Assembly (NCBI GenBank): GCA_026393985.1 | Contig: JAPKZB010000002.1 | Coordinates: 10,122-74,121 of the forward strand | Direction of reading: 5' to 3' | DNA: 64,000 nt | Source: Acidobacteriota bacterium | GTDB taxonomy: Bacteria; Acidobacteriota; Terriglobia; Bryobacterales; Bryobacteraceae | Shown: positions 17,690 through 26,695 of the stretch, piece after piece | Numbering within the stretch: the first letter of the stretch is position 1 | Layout of the letters: each line of letters opens with the position of its first letter | Position numbers and translations under genes: made by a program | The notes under the pieces: model-generated | Database searches by the model: none | The model's input: only the letters and a program-made list of their open reading frames with translations | Told to the model about the DNA's origin: nothing

Positions 17690-19137
17690 TGGCATATAGC
17701 GATTTGCGCGAATTCATTGCGGCTCTCGAAAAGGCCGGCGAACTGAAGCGCATCCCTTTTGAGGTGGATCCTTACCTCGAGATCACCGAGTTTGCCGACC
17801 GCGCCGTGAAGGGCGGCGGCCCGGCCCTTCTCTTTGAAAAGCCGAAGGGCTACAGCGTGCCGCTGCTGATCAACAGCCTGGCGAGCGAGCGGCGCATGCA
17901 GATTGCGCTGCAGGTGGAGGAGTTTCAACAGATCGCCGACCGCATCTCCGAGTATCTGCAGATGCAGATGCCGCAGGGGCTGCTCGGCAAGCTGTCGATG
18001 CTGCCGAAGCTGGCGGAGATGGGATCGTTCTTCCCCAAGATTGTTAGCAGCGCGCCGTGCCAGGAGGTGGTGCTGAAAGGCGACCAGATCGACCTGGGCC
18101 GGCTGCCGGTGCTGACCTGCTGGCCGCAGGACGGCGGGCCCTACATCACCCTGCCGATGGTGTTCACGAAGAACCCGGAGACGGGCAAACGCAACTGCGG
18201 CATGTATCGCATGCAGGTCTACGATGCCCGGACCACCGGCATGCACTGGCAGGCGCACAAGCAGGGCGCCGAGCACTATCGCCGCCGCTTCAAGGCCGGC
18301 GAGATGAAGATGGACGTGGCCGTGGCGATTGGCGCGGATCCGGCGGTGATGTACTCGGCGATTCTGCCGCTGCCGCCGGATCTCGATGAGATGATGATCG
18401 CGGGTTTTCTGCGCAAGAAGCCCGTTGAGATGGTACAGTGCCTGACGGTGGACGTGGATGTGCCGGCCAACGCCGAGTATGTGCTCGAGGGCTACGTCGA
18501 GATGGGCGAGCGGCGGACGGAGGGTCCGTTCGGCGATCACACGGGCTACTATTCGCTCGAAGATGAGTATCCGGTGTTCCATCTGACGTGTCTGACGCAC
18601 CGCAGGAATCCGATCTACGCCACCACGATTGTGGGCCCGCCGCCGATGGAAGACTACTACATGGGCAAGGCCATTGAACGGACGTTTCTGCCGCTGATGC
18701 GGATGCAGATTCCCGAGATTCGCGATATGTGCCTGCCGGCGGAGGGAATCTTTCATAACCTGATGCTGGTCAAGATTCGCAAGTCTTATCCGATGCAGGC
18801 CCGGAAGGTGATGCACGCGATTTGGGGCCTCGGGCAGGCGATGTTCACCAAGTGCATTGTGGTGGTGGATGAGGACGTGGATATTCAGAACTACAGCGAG
18901 GTGGCGTGGAAGGCGCTGAATAACATCGATCCGCAGCGGGATATTGAGTTTGTCACCGGTCCGATTGATTCGCTCGATCACGCGAGCCGGATGATCAACT
19001 GGGGGTCGAAGATGGGCATCGACGCTACGCGCAAATGGCCAGAGGAGGGCTTTACGCGGCGCTGGCCCGACGTCATTACGATGAGCTCGGAGATCAAACG
19101 AAAAGTGGACGATCTTTGGAAAAAAGCGGGCTTGTAA
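17689..19137 (+). CDS. UbiD-family prenyl-FMN-dependent decarboxylase
   Basis: 482 residues, cytosolic. N-terminal DLREFIAALEKAGELKRI and the core ERRTEGPFGDHTGYYS block (Arg/Glu of the prenylated-FMN active site) identify UbiD. The family decarboxylates 4-hydroxy-3-polyprenylbenzoate in ubiquinone synthesis, or the naphthoate intermediate of menaquinone synthesis (MqnP/MqnL type), or aromatic and alkenoic acids. Quinone synthesis is the likeliest housekeeping role, but no other ubi/men/mqn gene and no ubiX is in the window. It is divergent from fabG across 11 bp. Length is normal. Confidence 0.9.
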   Translation: MAYSDLREFIAALEKAGELKRIPFEVDPYLEITEFADRAVKGGGPALLFEKPKGYSVPLLINSLASERRMQIALQVEEFQQIADRISEYLQMQMPQGLLGKLSMLPKLAEMGSFFPKIVSSAPCQEVVLKGDQIDLGRLPVLTCWPQDGGPYITLPMVFTKNPETGKRNCGMYRMQVYDARTTGMHWQAHKQGAEHYRRRFKAGEMKMDVAVAIGADPAVMYSAILPLPPDLDEMMIAGFLRKKPVEMVQCLTVDVDVPANAEYVLEGYVEMGERRTEGPFGDHTGYYSLEDEYPVFHLTCLTHRRNPIYATTIVGPPPMEDYYMGKAIERTFLPLMRMQIPEIRDMCLPAEGIFHNLMLVKIRKSYPMQARKVMHAIWGLGQAMFTKCIVVVDEDVDIQNYSEVAWKALNNIDPQRDIEFVTGPIDSLDHASRMINWGSKMGIDATRKWPEEGFTRRWPDVITMSSEIKRKVDDLWKKAGL

Positions 19138-19180
19138 TGCAGGTGCAACGCTGTCCTGCTAGGCTCTAGCGAGGGTCTGC

Positions 19181-22100
19181 ATGCGAATTGTTTCTCTTTG
19201 TCTCAGCCTGATTGTCGGCAGTGGCTTGCTTTCTGCGCAAACCGCAACCGGAACCATCACCGGCACGGTGACCGACAGCAGCGGCGCCGTGATTTCCGGC
19301 GCCAAGGTTGCCGTCGTCAATACCGGCACCGCCAGCCGGTTGGAGATTGCGACGAACGCCGCTGGCCAGTACACGGCGCCGCTGCTGCAGCCAGGTTCGT
19401 ACGAGGTGAACGTCTCGGCGCCCGGCTTCAAGGCGTTTACGCAGTCCGGGATTGTGCTGCGGGTGCAGCAGCAGGGACGGGTGGACGTGGTGCTGCAGGT
19501 GGGCAGCATCAACGAGTCGATTGCGGTGCAGGGCGATGCGGCGGTGGTGGAGGCGACGACGTCGTCGATTGGCAAAGTGGTGGATAACAAGCGGATTCTC
19601 GAGTTGCCGCTCAATACGCGGAACGTCTACTCGCTCGTCAACCTGACGCCGGGGGTGACGGGCGGCATCGGCAACGCGCATAACCAGGTGAGCTTTTCAG
19701 TGAACGGGGCCCGCGGCGGTACGTTTGATGTGCTCGTGGATGGTTCGAGCGCCGCCTTCCCCACGGTGAACGGCTTCACGGGCATCTCCGTGTTTCCGTC
19801 TGTCGATGCGGTGGCTGAGTTCAAGATGCAGGCGCAGAACTTCAGCGCCGAGTTCGGGCGGAGTGTGACGGCGGTGTTGAATCTGGTTTACAAGTCGGGC
19901 ACGAATCAGTTTCACGGGTCGGCGTACGAGTTCCTGCGCAACTCCGTGCTGGACGCGAACAACTTCTTTGCCAATTCGCGCGGCAATCCGCTCGCCAGTT
20001 TCAAGCGCAACCAGTTCGGCGGCATGGCCAGCGGCCCCATCCAGCGCAACCGGACGTTTTTCATGACCGCCTTCGAGGGCCTGCGGGAGCGCAGTTTCTC
20101 CGAACGGCTTACGACGGTGCCCACGGCGTTGGAACGGGCCGGCAATTTTTCAAACACCCGGGCCAGCGCCACTTCCATCATCAACGTCTTCGACCCCGAT
20201 ACGACGCGCCCAAACCCGGCCGGCGGCGGTTCCATTCGTACCGTGTTCCCCGGCAACATCATCCCGGCTTCGCGATTTGACCCCGTCGCCGTCCGCACGA
20301 TGGCTTACTTCCCACAGGCCAATCAACCGGGCGACCCCGGCACGTTCCGCAACAACTTCTACAACAACGGGGCCGCCAGCATCGATACCAACAACTTCGA
20401 CGTCCGCCTCGACCACAACCTCTCGGACACCCAGCGCCTGTTCGGCCGCTTCTCCTACCGGCGCTCCTTCAACGGTCCGCCGCAGCTGTTCCCGGGCGAT
20501 CTCGGCATCGCGGAAGGACGCGTGAATAACAACGATTTCGGCCGGAACTTCATCGCCGACTACACCAACACGCTCTCGCCGACCACCCTGCTCAACCTCC
20601 GCGCTTCGTTCGCGCGCAACCGGTTTCTGTTCGATAACCAGGGCCTGAATTTCGTGCCGTCGAGCCTGGGCCTGCCGCGGGACATCGATGCCGCCGTCGA
20701 CCGCTACATGTTCCCCCGCTTCGACGTGGCCGGCCAGACCTCGCTCGGCGGCAATGACCATCGCCAGAGCGGCTTCAACAACTACGGCTTGGCCGGCAGC
20801 CTCAGCAAGCTGACCGGCAAGCACTCCCTCAAGATGGGCTACGAAGGCCGCATGCTCCGCATCAACGTCTGGGAGGCCCGCGCCGCGGCCACCTTCGGCT
20901 TCACCGCCGGCATGACCCAGGGGCCCAATCCCAATGCCGCCAGCGCCACGGCCGGCTACGGCTTTGCCTCGTTCCTGCTCGGCGCCGGCACGAGCGGCAA
21001 CCTGTTCCAGAACTGGAAGAACGTGGCCTCGCAGAGCTTCTATCAGGCCTTCTATATCCAGGATGACTTCCGCGTCACCCGCAAGCTGACGCTCAATCTC
21101 GGCCTGCGCTACGACTTCGATACCCCCCGCACCGAACGTTTCAACCGCATGAGCTGGTTTGACCCGTCGCTGGCCTCACCGCTCGCCACCGCCATGCCCG
21201 GACTCACCGGCGGGCTGCGTTTCGTTGGCGTCGACGGCAACAACCGCAGCCAGTACACCGGCGACTGGAACAACTGGGCGCCGCGGCTCGGCCTCGCCTA
21301 CCAGCTCGATACCAGGACGGCCCTTCGCGCTGGCTTCGCGCAACTGTTCGGCCCCAGCACGCTGGCCGCGCAGGGCACCGTGGGCCCGTACGGCTTCCGC
21401 GTCGAGACGCCGTGGGTGGCTACGCTCGACGGCATCACCCCGCTCAACCGCCTGAGCAATCCGTTCCCGGGCGGCTTCCAGCCCGTCCCGGGCGCTTCGC
21501 AGGGCGCCATGACGGCCATTGGCAGCAACCTCGATGCGCCACTCAGCAATACCAACACGCCGTACACGATTCAATACAATCTCACGGTGCAGCGAGAACT
21601 GCCCGGGGCGGTGCTGCTCGAAGCCGCGTTTGTCGGCAACCGCGGGCGGCAGCTGTCGCGGGGCGGGGAAGGCGGCTTTTCGCTGAATCAGGTGGACCCG
21701 CGCTTTTTGAGCCTGGGCGCGCAGTTGAACCAACTGGTGGACAATCCGTTCTTCGGGCGCGGGGGAGCGGGGATTCTCGCCAATCGTCAGGTGTCGCGGG
21801 CGCAGATGCTCCGGCCGTATCCGCAGTTCAACAGCATCTACCCGATTTTTTCGCAGGGCGCGACGTCCGATTACAACGCCCTCCAGGTGACCTTCAGCAA
21901 GCGCTTCGCCCAGGGGATGGTGTTTGAAGGCAACTATGTGTGGGCCAAGGCGATGGATGATGGCACCAGCCACCAGGACTCGTTCGATATTCGTTCAAGC
22001 CGCGCGGTATCGAGCGTGAACGTGCCGCAGCGTCTGGTTTTCTCCGGGGTGTATGAACTGCCTTTCGGACGGGGACGGAAGGTGGGCGCCAACATGTCGC

Positions 22101-22576
22101 GTCTGGCGGATGCGCTGGCTGGCGGCTGGCAGGTGAACGGGATTCTGACGGTGCAGTCGGGGGCGAACCTCGGCATCGGCGCCAACAATACCGCCGGAAT
22201 CTTTACGCAGGCCTTCCGCGCCAATAACAACGGACGAAGCGGTGCTCAGAGCGGGCGGGCGCATGACCGGCTTGATCGCTGGTTCGACACGACCGTCTAC
22301 AGCCAGCCGGCGCCTTTCACGCTCGGCAATATGAGCCCGCTGACGAGCGACCTGCGCAATCACCACATCAACAACCTGGACTTTTCGATCTTTAAACAGT
22401 TCCAGGTGCTCGAGAAGCTGAAGCTGCAGTTCCGGGCCGAAGCCTTCAACGCCGTCAATCGCGTCCGCTTCGGCAGTCCGAACACGTCGGTGACGGCGGG
22501 CGCCAACTTCGGCCGCGTCACCACGCAGTCGAACGATCCGCGCCAGATGCAGCTCGGCCTGAAGTTGCTTTGGTAG
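19181..22576 (+). CDS. Oar-like TonB-dependent receptor with N-terminal carboxypeptidase-regulatory-like domain
   Basis: 1131 residues, outer membrane. Signal peptide 1-19. Residues about 22-110 are a CarboxypepD_reg-like beta-sandwich (GTITGTVTDSSGAVISGAKV). A plug domain follows (LPLNTRNVYSLVNLTPGV to GGTFDVLVDGS), then a long beta-barrel to a terminal Trp (LKLLW), as expected for outer-membrane insertion. Such Oar-type receptors are expanded in Solibacter-type acidobacteria and are thought to import oligomers or large substrates with TonB energy. No adjacent SusD-like gene is present. The middle third (about 20160-21600) is noticeably C-rich at third positions compared with the G-rich ends; the reading frame stays intact. 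Confidence 0.9.
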   Translation: MRIVSLCLSLIVGSGLLSAQTATGTITGTVTDSSGAVISGAKVAVVNTGTASRLEIATNAAGQYTAPLLQPGSYEVNVSAPGFKAFTQSGIVLRVQQQGRVDVVLQVGSINESIAVQGDAAVVEATTSSIGKVVDNKRILELPLNTRNVYSLVNLTPGVTGGIGNAHNQVSFSVNGARGGTFDVLVDGSSAAFPTVNGFTGISVFPSVDAVAEFKMQAQNFSAEFGRSVTAVLNLVYKSGTNQFHGSAYEFLRNSVLDANNFFANSRGNPLASFKRNQFGGMASGPIQRNRTFFMTAFEGLRERSFSERLTTVPTALERAGNFSNTRASATSIINVFDPDTTRPNPAGGGSIRTVFPGNIIPASRFDPVAVRTMAYFPQANQPGDPGTFRNNFYNNGAASIDTNNFDVRLDHNLSDTQRLFGRFSYRRSFNGPPQLFPGDLGIAEGRVNNNDFGRNFIADYTNTLSPTTLLNLRASFARNRFLFDNQGLNFVPSSLGLPRDIDAAVDRYMFPRFDVAGQTSLGGNDHRQSGFNNYGLAGSLSKLTGKHSLKMGYEGRMLRINVWEARAAATFGFTAGMTQGPNPNAASATAGYGFASFLLGAGTSGNLFQNWKNVASQSFYQAFYIQDDFRVTRKLTLNLGLRYDFDTPRTERFNRMSWFDPSLASPLATAMPGLTGGLRFVGVDGNNRSQYTGDWNNWAPRLGLAYQLDTRTALRAGFAQLFGPSTLAAQGTVGPYGFRVETPWVATLDGITPLNRLSNPFPGGFQPVPGASQGAMTAIGSNLDAPLSNTNTPYTIQYNLTVQRELPGAVLLEAAFVGNRGRQLSRGGEGGFSLNQVDPRFLSLGAQLNQLVDNPFFGRGGAGILANRQVSRAQMLRPYPQFNSIYPIFSQGATSDYNALQVTFSKRFAQGMVFEGNYVWAKAMDDGTSHQDSFDIRSSRAVSSVNVPQRLVFSGVYELPFGRGRKVGANMSRLADALAGGWQVNGILTVQSGANLGIGANNTAGIFTQAFRANNNGRSGAQSGRAHDRLDRWFDTTVYSQPAPFTLGNMSPLTSDLRNHHINNLDFSIFKQFQVLEKLKLQFRAEAFNAVNRVRFGSPNTSVTAGANFGRVTTQSNDPRQMQLGLKLLW

Positions 22577-22584
22577 CCGGGGCC

Positions 22585-23019
22585 TTAGGCCTCTTCCCAG
22601 GGCCGCTTCGCCACGCCGTGGTCGCGGTCCTTGACGCGGTCATAGATGTGGCCGGCGCAGGTGCTGCCGAGCGCCTGGTTGTAGAGGCTCGTCTCGCCGA
22701 GCGCTTCGATAAGGTCTTCGCGGAAGGCGTGGACGGCTTTGAGATGCTCGGCCAGGGCCGGATGTTTGTGTCCGTCCGGGGTAAGGAAGAACATCTGATA
22801 GCCGCCGTGCATCAGGCGGGCCACCTGCTTGCCGCTGAGAATGCCGTGTTCGACGATTTCGGCCTGGCCATCGGCGGTCTCCTTCACGATGGCCGCGCAG
22901 CCTTTGCGGGTGATGAGGTAGCCGCCGGCGACGCTTTCGCTCGTGAATCCCTGCGCCTGGGCGGCGCTCAACTTTTTAGAGAAGGTCGGGACTTCTTTGG
23001 CAGCGCGCTTGAAGAACAT
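22585..23019 (-). CDS. Conserved-looking cytosolic protein of unknown function
   Basis: 144 residues, no signal peptide or membrane segment. The sequence is balanced and codon use matches neighbours, with a beta-rich middle (GGYLITRKGCAAIVKE), a histidine-rich loop (DGHKHPALAEHLKAVH) and a C-terminal GSTCAGHIYDRVKDRD. I recognise no family. It is divergent from glpK with both starts served by one ATTATAAT box; its own TATAAT lies 8 nt before the ATG. The shared promoter hints at co-expression with glycerol kinase but gives no function. Confidence 0.65.
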   Translation of the reverse strand: MFFKRAAKEVPTFSKKLSAAQAQGFTSESVAGGYLITRKGCAAIVKETADGQAEIVEHGILSGKQVARLMHGGYQMFFLTPDGHKHPALAEHLKAVHAFREDLIEALGETSLYNQALGSTCAGHIYDRVKDRDHGVAKRPWEEA

Positions 23020-23027
23020 ATGACTCC

Positions 23028-23035
23028 ATTATAAT
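23028..23035. promoter_or_regulatory. Symmetric ATTATAAT: shared -10 of glpK and the 22585 gene
   Basis: The plus-strand TATAAT (23030-23035) is 6 nt before the glpK GTG. The minus-strand TATAAT (23028-23033) is 8 nt before the ATG at 23019. The two start codons are only 22 bp apart, so each promoter's -35 would lie inside the opposite gene. RNA polymerase could bind in only one direction at a time. Confidence 0.55.
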
Positions 23036-23041
23036 CGGCGA

Positions 23042-24520
23042 GTGCGTTATATTCTCTCCCTCGACGAAGGAACAACGTCCGCCCGCGCGGCGCTCTATAA
23101 CCGGGAAGGCCATCGGCTGGCCATGGCCTCGGTGCCCATCCCGTGCCGCTATCCCCAGCCCGGCTGGGTGGAGCAGGACGCGGCGCAGATCTGGACGGCC
23201 CAGCTCGACGCGATGCGGCGGACCCTCGCTGAGATCGACGCGCAACCGCAGGAGATTGCCGCCGTAGGCATCACCAACCAGCGGGAGACGACCGTGGTTT
23301 GGGATCGCCGCACGGGTACGCCCATCGCCCCCGCCATCGTCTGGCAGTGCCGCCGCACGGCGGAGCGGTGCCGCGCGCTGGCGGCGTCGGCCGAGGCTGC
23401 CCGGGTGACGGCGAAGACGGGCTTGGTAATCGACGCTTACTTCTCCGGCTCGAAGGTGGAATGGATTCTCGACCATACCCCCGGCGCGCGGGAGCGGGCC
23501 GCGGCCGGCGACCTGCTGTTTGGCAACATCGACACGTGGTTGATCTGGAACCTCACGGCCGGGGCGACGCACGTGACCGATCCGACGAACGCTTCGCGCA
23601 CGATGCTGATGGACCTGGCCACGGGCGACTGGGACGACGAGCTGTTGGCGCTGTTCGGTATTCCGCGGGCGATGCTGCCGCGAATTGTGCCTTCGAGCGG
23701 CGTTTGCGGGCAGATGGCGGCGACGGTGCTGGGCGCCGAGATTCCGATTGCGGGGATTGCGGGCGACCAGCAGGCGGCGCTGGCGGGCCAGGCTTGTTTC
23801 CGTCCGGGTCTGTCCAAGAATACTTACGGCACGGGGTGTTTTGCGCTACTGCACACGGGTGGGGAGATGCCGGTTTCGCGCCATCGTCTGCTGGGGACGC
23901 GGGCGGCCAACCTGGGAGGCGGGGCGCAGTTTGCGGTAGAAGGGTCGATCTTCATTGCAGGCGCGGCGGTGCAGTGGCTGCGGGATAAGGTCGGGCTGAT
24001 TGAGTCGGCGCCGGAGACGGAGCAGATTGCGCAGTCGGTGGCGCATACGGGCGGGGTATATCTGGTGCCGGCGTTTGTGGGCCTGGGGGCGCCGCACTGG
24101 GACGCGGAGGCGCGGGCGAGTCTGACGGGGATGACGCTATCGACGGGGCGGGCGGAGTTGGTGCGCGCTACGCTCGAAAGCATGGCGTACCAGACGCGCG
24201 AGCTGGTCCAGGCCATGGAGGCCGATTCCGGCGCCCCGCTCAAAGAGCTGCGCGTCGATGGTGGCGCGGCTCAGAATAACTTCCTGATGCAGTTTCAGGC
24301 CGACATGCTCGGCTGTCCGGTTGTCCGTCCGCGGGATAACGAAACCACCGCGCTCGGCGCGGCTTACCTGGCCGGGTTGGCGGTAGGTTACTGGAGTTCG
24401 CTCGTCGAAGTGGAATCGTTCTGGCAGGCCGAGCGGGTTTTTGAACCGTCCATGGCTGCTTCGCAGCGCGATAGCTTGTGGGCGGGCTGGCAGGCTGCCG
24501 TGAGCCGCACGCGGTCTTGA
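23042..24520 (+). CDS. glpK: Glycerol kinase
   Basis: 492 residues, FGGY family, cytosolic. It phosphorylates glycerol to glycerol-3-phosphate with ATP. The N-terminal phosphate-1 loop reads DEGTTSAR (Glu in place of the more common Gln), followed by NQRETTVVWDRRTG, the glycerol-binding Arg/Asp stretch, and the C-terminal ATP-site block DGGAAQNNFLMQFQADML. Length matches the family. The start is GTG, placed 6 nt after TATAAT; the preceding gene runs the other way. No glpF or glpD adjoins it. Confidence 0.95.
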   Translation: MRYILSLDEGTTSARAALYNREGHRLAMASVPIPCRYPQPGWVEQDAAQIWTAQLDAMRRTLAEIDAQPQEIAAVGITNQRETTVVWDRRTGTPIAPAIVWQCRRTAERCRALAASAEAARVTAKTGLVIDAYFSGSKVEWILDHTPGARERAAAGDLLFGNIDTWLIWNLTAGATHVTDPTNASRTMLMDLATGDWDDELLALFGIPRAMLPRIVPSSGVCGQMAATVLGAEIPIAGIAGDQQAALAGQACFRPGLSKNTYGTGCFALLHTGGEMPVSRHRLLGTRAANLGGGAQFAVEGSIFIAGAAVQWLRDKVGLIESAPETEQIAQSVAHTGGVYLVPAFVGLGAPHWDAEARASLTGMTLSTGRAELVRATLESMAYQTRELVQAMEADSGAPLKELRVDGGAAQNNFLMQFQADMLGCPVVRPRDNETTALGAAYLAGLAVGYWSSLVEVESFWQAERVFEPSMAASQRDSLWAGWQAAVSRTRS

Positions 24521-24595
24521 GTTTGTTAATTCTTTGCGCAACCGGATGTGATGCGGCATCAATTGGGGTATTGTCGGGTTATCCAGGGTAATTCC

Positions 24596-26680
24596 ATGAA
24601 AAAACTGATTCTTGCTCTTGTAGCCCTCACCGCTTCGGCCTTCGCTCAGCGGTCGGAGACCGTGGCCTTTCTGGCGGCGCTTTCTCCCCAAAACGAGGTG
24701 CCCCCCGTGGCCGCGGCGGCCGGCGGTACCGCGCTGCTCTACGCTCACGTGGTGCGCGATGCCCAAAACCAGATTGTGTCCGGGTCGGTTGACTTTGTCA
24801 TCCTGTACACGTTTCTCGAAGAGGTTACTTTTACCGGACTCCATATTCACGCGGGCGCCGCGGGGGTGAACGGGCCGGTTACGGTTAACACGGGAATTGC
24901 AGCGGGCGCCAACGCGGTGACCATCGCGCCGCCTTTCCGCGGCGTGCTGTCGCGACAGGCGCAGGTGCTGCCGGACAACGCGGCTGGTGTGGCCACGCTG
25001 CGCGGTCTGTTTGAAAACCCGGCCGGCTACTATGTGAACCTGCACACGACGGTGTTCCCGGGTGGAGTGATTCGCGGCCAAGTGATGCGCGCGGAGACGA
25101 CCAACCTGCTCAGCCTGATGTCGCCTGCGAACGAAGTGCCGGCTATTACCAACGTGACCGCTTCGGGCGTCGGCGCCATTGAGGCCGTGCGGGCCTACAG
25201 CAACGGCCGGTTGGCGGCGGGCGTGGTGAACTTCGATGTGAACTATACGCTTCCTGGGGACAGCACCATTACCGGCCTCCACATCCATACGGGTGCCGCG
25301 GGCGTCAACGGACCGGTGATCTTCAACACCGGGATCTCGGGTACGGCTTCGGTGACGGCGTCTTCGAACGGCATTGGCAACCTGGTGTACCCGGTTGAGG
25401 TGAATGCCTCTTCGGCGGCGCAGGTGTCGGCGCTCGAAGGTCTGTTTGACTCGCCCGGCGATTACTACATCAACCTGCATACCAGCACAAATCCGGGCGG
25501 ATTGATCCGCTCGCAGATGTTCAATACCGAAGCCACCACCTTCCGCACGATGATGTCGCCGGCCAATGAAGTTCCGGCGGTAACGGGGCTCAATGCGTCG
25601 GCCATGGGGAATGCCCTGATCTACGCGCTGCGCGACCGCACCGGCAATGTCACGGCCGCCCGGTTCATTTTCGATGTGAACTACCGGTTCCCGGACGCGA
25701 CGACCTTTACGGGCCTCCACATTCACGACGCGGCGGCCGGGGTGAACGGCGCGGTCAGCATTAACAGCAACATCGCCGCCGGGGAGCGCGCCGTGGTTTC
25801 TCCTGGCGGCTTTGGCAACATCTGGCGGCCGGTGAATCTGGTGGGCGGACAGCCGCTGGCGTCGCTGAACTCGCTGCTGCGGAATCCGGAGAATCACTAT
25901 CTGAATCTGCACACTACCGTCCATGCGGGCGGCGCGGTGCGGGCGCAGTTGGCGGCGGCCAACCCGCGGATGCCGCGGATTGTGGACGTCATCAGCGCCG
26001 TCAGCGATTCGCGTCTGCGGACGCTGGCCCCGGGCGGGCAATTCACGATCTTCGGCGACGATCTGGTGAAGGTTCCGACGGCGCTCGGCGGTCTGGTGGG
26101 TCTGCAACTGCCGCGGGCGGCGAACGGCACCTCGGTGACGATGGGCGGCCTGGCCGTGCCGATCATCACGCTGGGCTTCGAGGCGCGCAACAACCCGGCG
26201 GGCTACATTGTCGGCCAGGTTCCGTTTGAAGCCCCGGCCGGGACACACGATGTGGTCGTGACCTCCGCTAATGGAGCCTCGAACCGCTTCCAGGTTACTG
26301 TGGCGCCCTTGGCTCCGGCCATGTTCTTTGACTCGGTGGGCGCGTTTGCGGTGCGCGTGGCGGACTTCTCCATCGTTCGGCCCGAAAGCGCCGCGCGCGC
26401 CGGAGAGACGATCGCCTTCGTGACCACCGGCCTCGGGCAGACCATGCCGATGCTGGCCACCGGGCAGATTCCTGACTCGGCCAATCTCGTAGCGGCCCCG
26501 GTCACGCTCTCCATCGGCGGGCGCGACGCGATGGTGATGGGCGCGACGACGATTCCCGGCTACCCAGGTATTTATATCGTGCTTGCTAACATTCCAACTG
26601 GCGTGGCGCCCGGCCAAGCTAACGTGATGCTGCGGGTGGGCACGGTTACGGCCAACGTGACCTCGCTCGCGGTTCGCTAG
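24596..26680 (+). CDS. Exported protein with three CHRD domains and a Solibacter-type C-terminal domain
   Basis: 694 residues with a signal peptide (1-18). Three tandem CHRD repeats (about residues 23-170, 175-320, 325-460) each begin SPxNEVPA-like, carry TFTGLHIHxxAAGVNGxV and end YYxNLHTxxxPGGxIRxQ. CHRD domains occur in chordin and in bacterial extracellular proteins; the paired His residues suggest metal binding but no activity is proven. The last 220 residues (PRIVDVISAVSDSRLRTLAPGGQFTIFG onward, read in parts) match the TIGR03437-type repeat that is expanded in Solibacter usitatus. No operon partner: the next gene starts 15 nt later but has its own TACCAT box. Confidence 0.82.
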   Translation: MKKLILALVALTASAFAQRSETVAFLAALSPQNEVPPVAAAAGGTALLYAHVVRDAQNQIVSGSVDFVILYTFLEEVTFTGLHIHAGAAGVNGPVTVNTGIAAGANAVTIAPPFRGVLSRQAQVLPDNAAGVATLRGLFENPAGYYVNLHTTVFPGGVIRGQVMRAETTNLLSLMSPANEVPAITNVTASGVGAIEAVRAYSNGRLAAGVVNFDVNYTLPGDSTITGLHIHTGAAGVNGPVIFNTGISGTASVTASSNGIGNLVYPVEVNASSAAQVSALEGLFDSPGDYYINLHTSTNPGGLIRSQMFNTEATTFRTMMSPANEVPAVTGLNASAMGNALIYALRDRTGNVTAARFIFDVNYRFPDATTFTGLHIHDAAAGVNGAVSINSNIAAGERAVVSPGGFGNIWRPVNLVGGQPLASLNSLLRNPENHYLNLHTTVHAGGAVRAQLAAANPRMPRIVDVISAVSDSRLRTLAPGGQFTIFGDDLVKVPTALGGLVGLQLPRAANGTSVTMGGLAVPIITLGFEARNNPAGYIVGQVPFEAPAGTHDVVVTSANGASNRFQVTVAPLAPAMFFDSVGAFAVRVADFSIVRPESAARAGETIAFVTTGLGQTMPMLATGQIPDSANLVAAPVTLSIGGRDAMVMGATTIPGYPGIYIVLANIPTGVAPGQANVMLRVGTVTANVTSLAVR

Positions 26681-26695
26681 GTACCATAGGCAGTA

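Noticed and set aside
20160-21600. Horizontally acquired segment inside the Oar-like gene, suggested by altered third-position bases
   Set aside because: The frame and domain order are continuous, and G-versus-C preference can vary within long genes; not enough for a transfer claim.
24137-26617. 826-codon open frame on the minus strand opposite the CHRD gene
   Set aside because: Arg/His-rich shadow created by high-GC codon usage; it has no domain, no signal peptide and spans two real genes.
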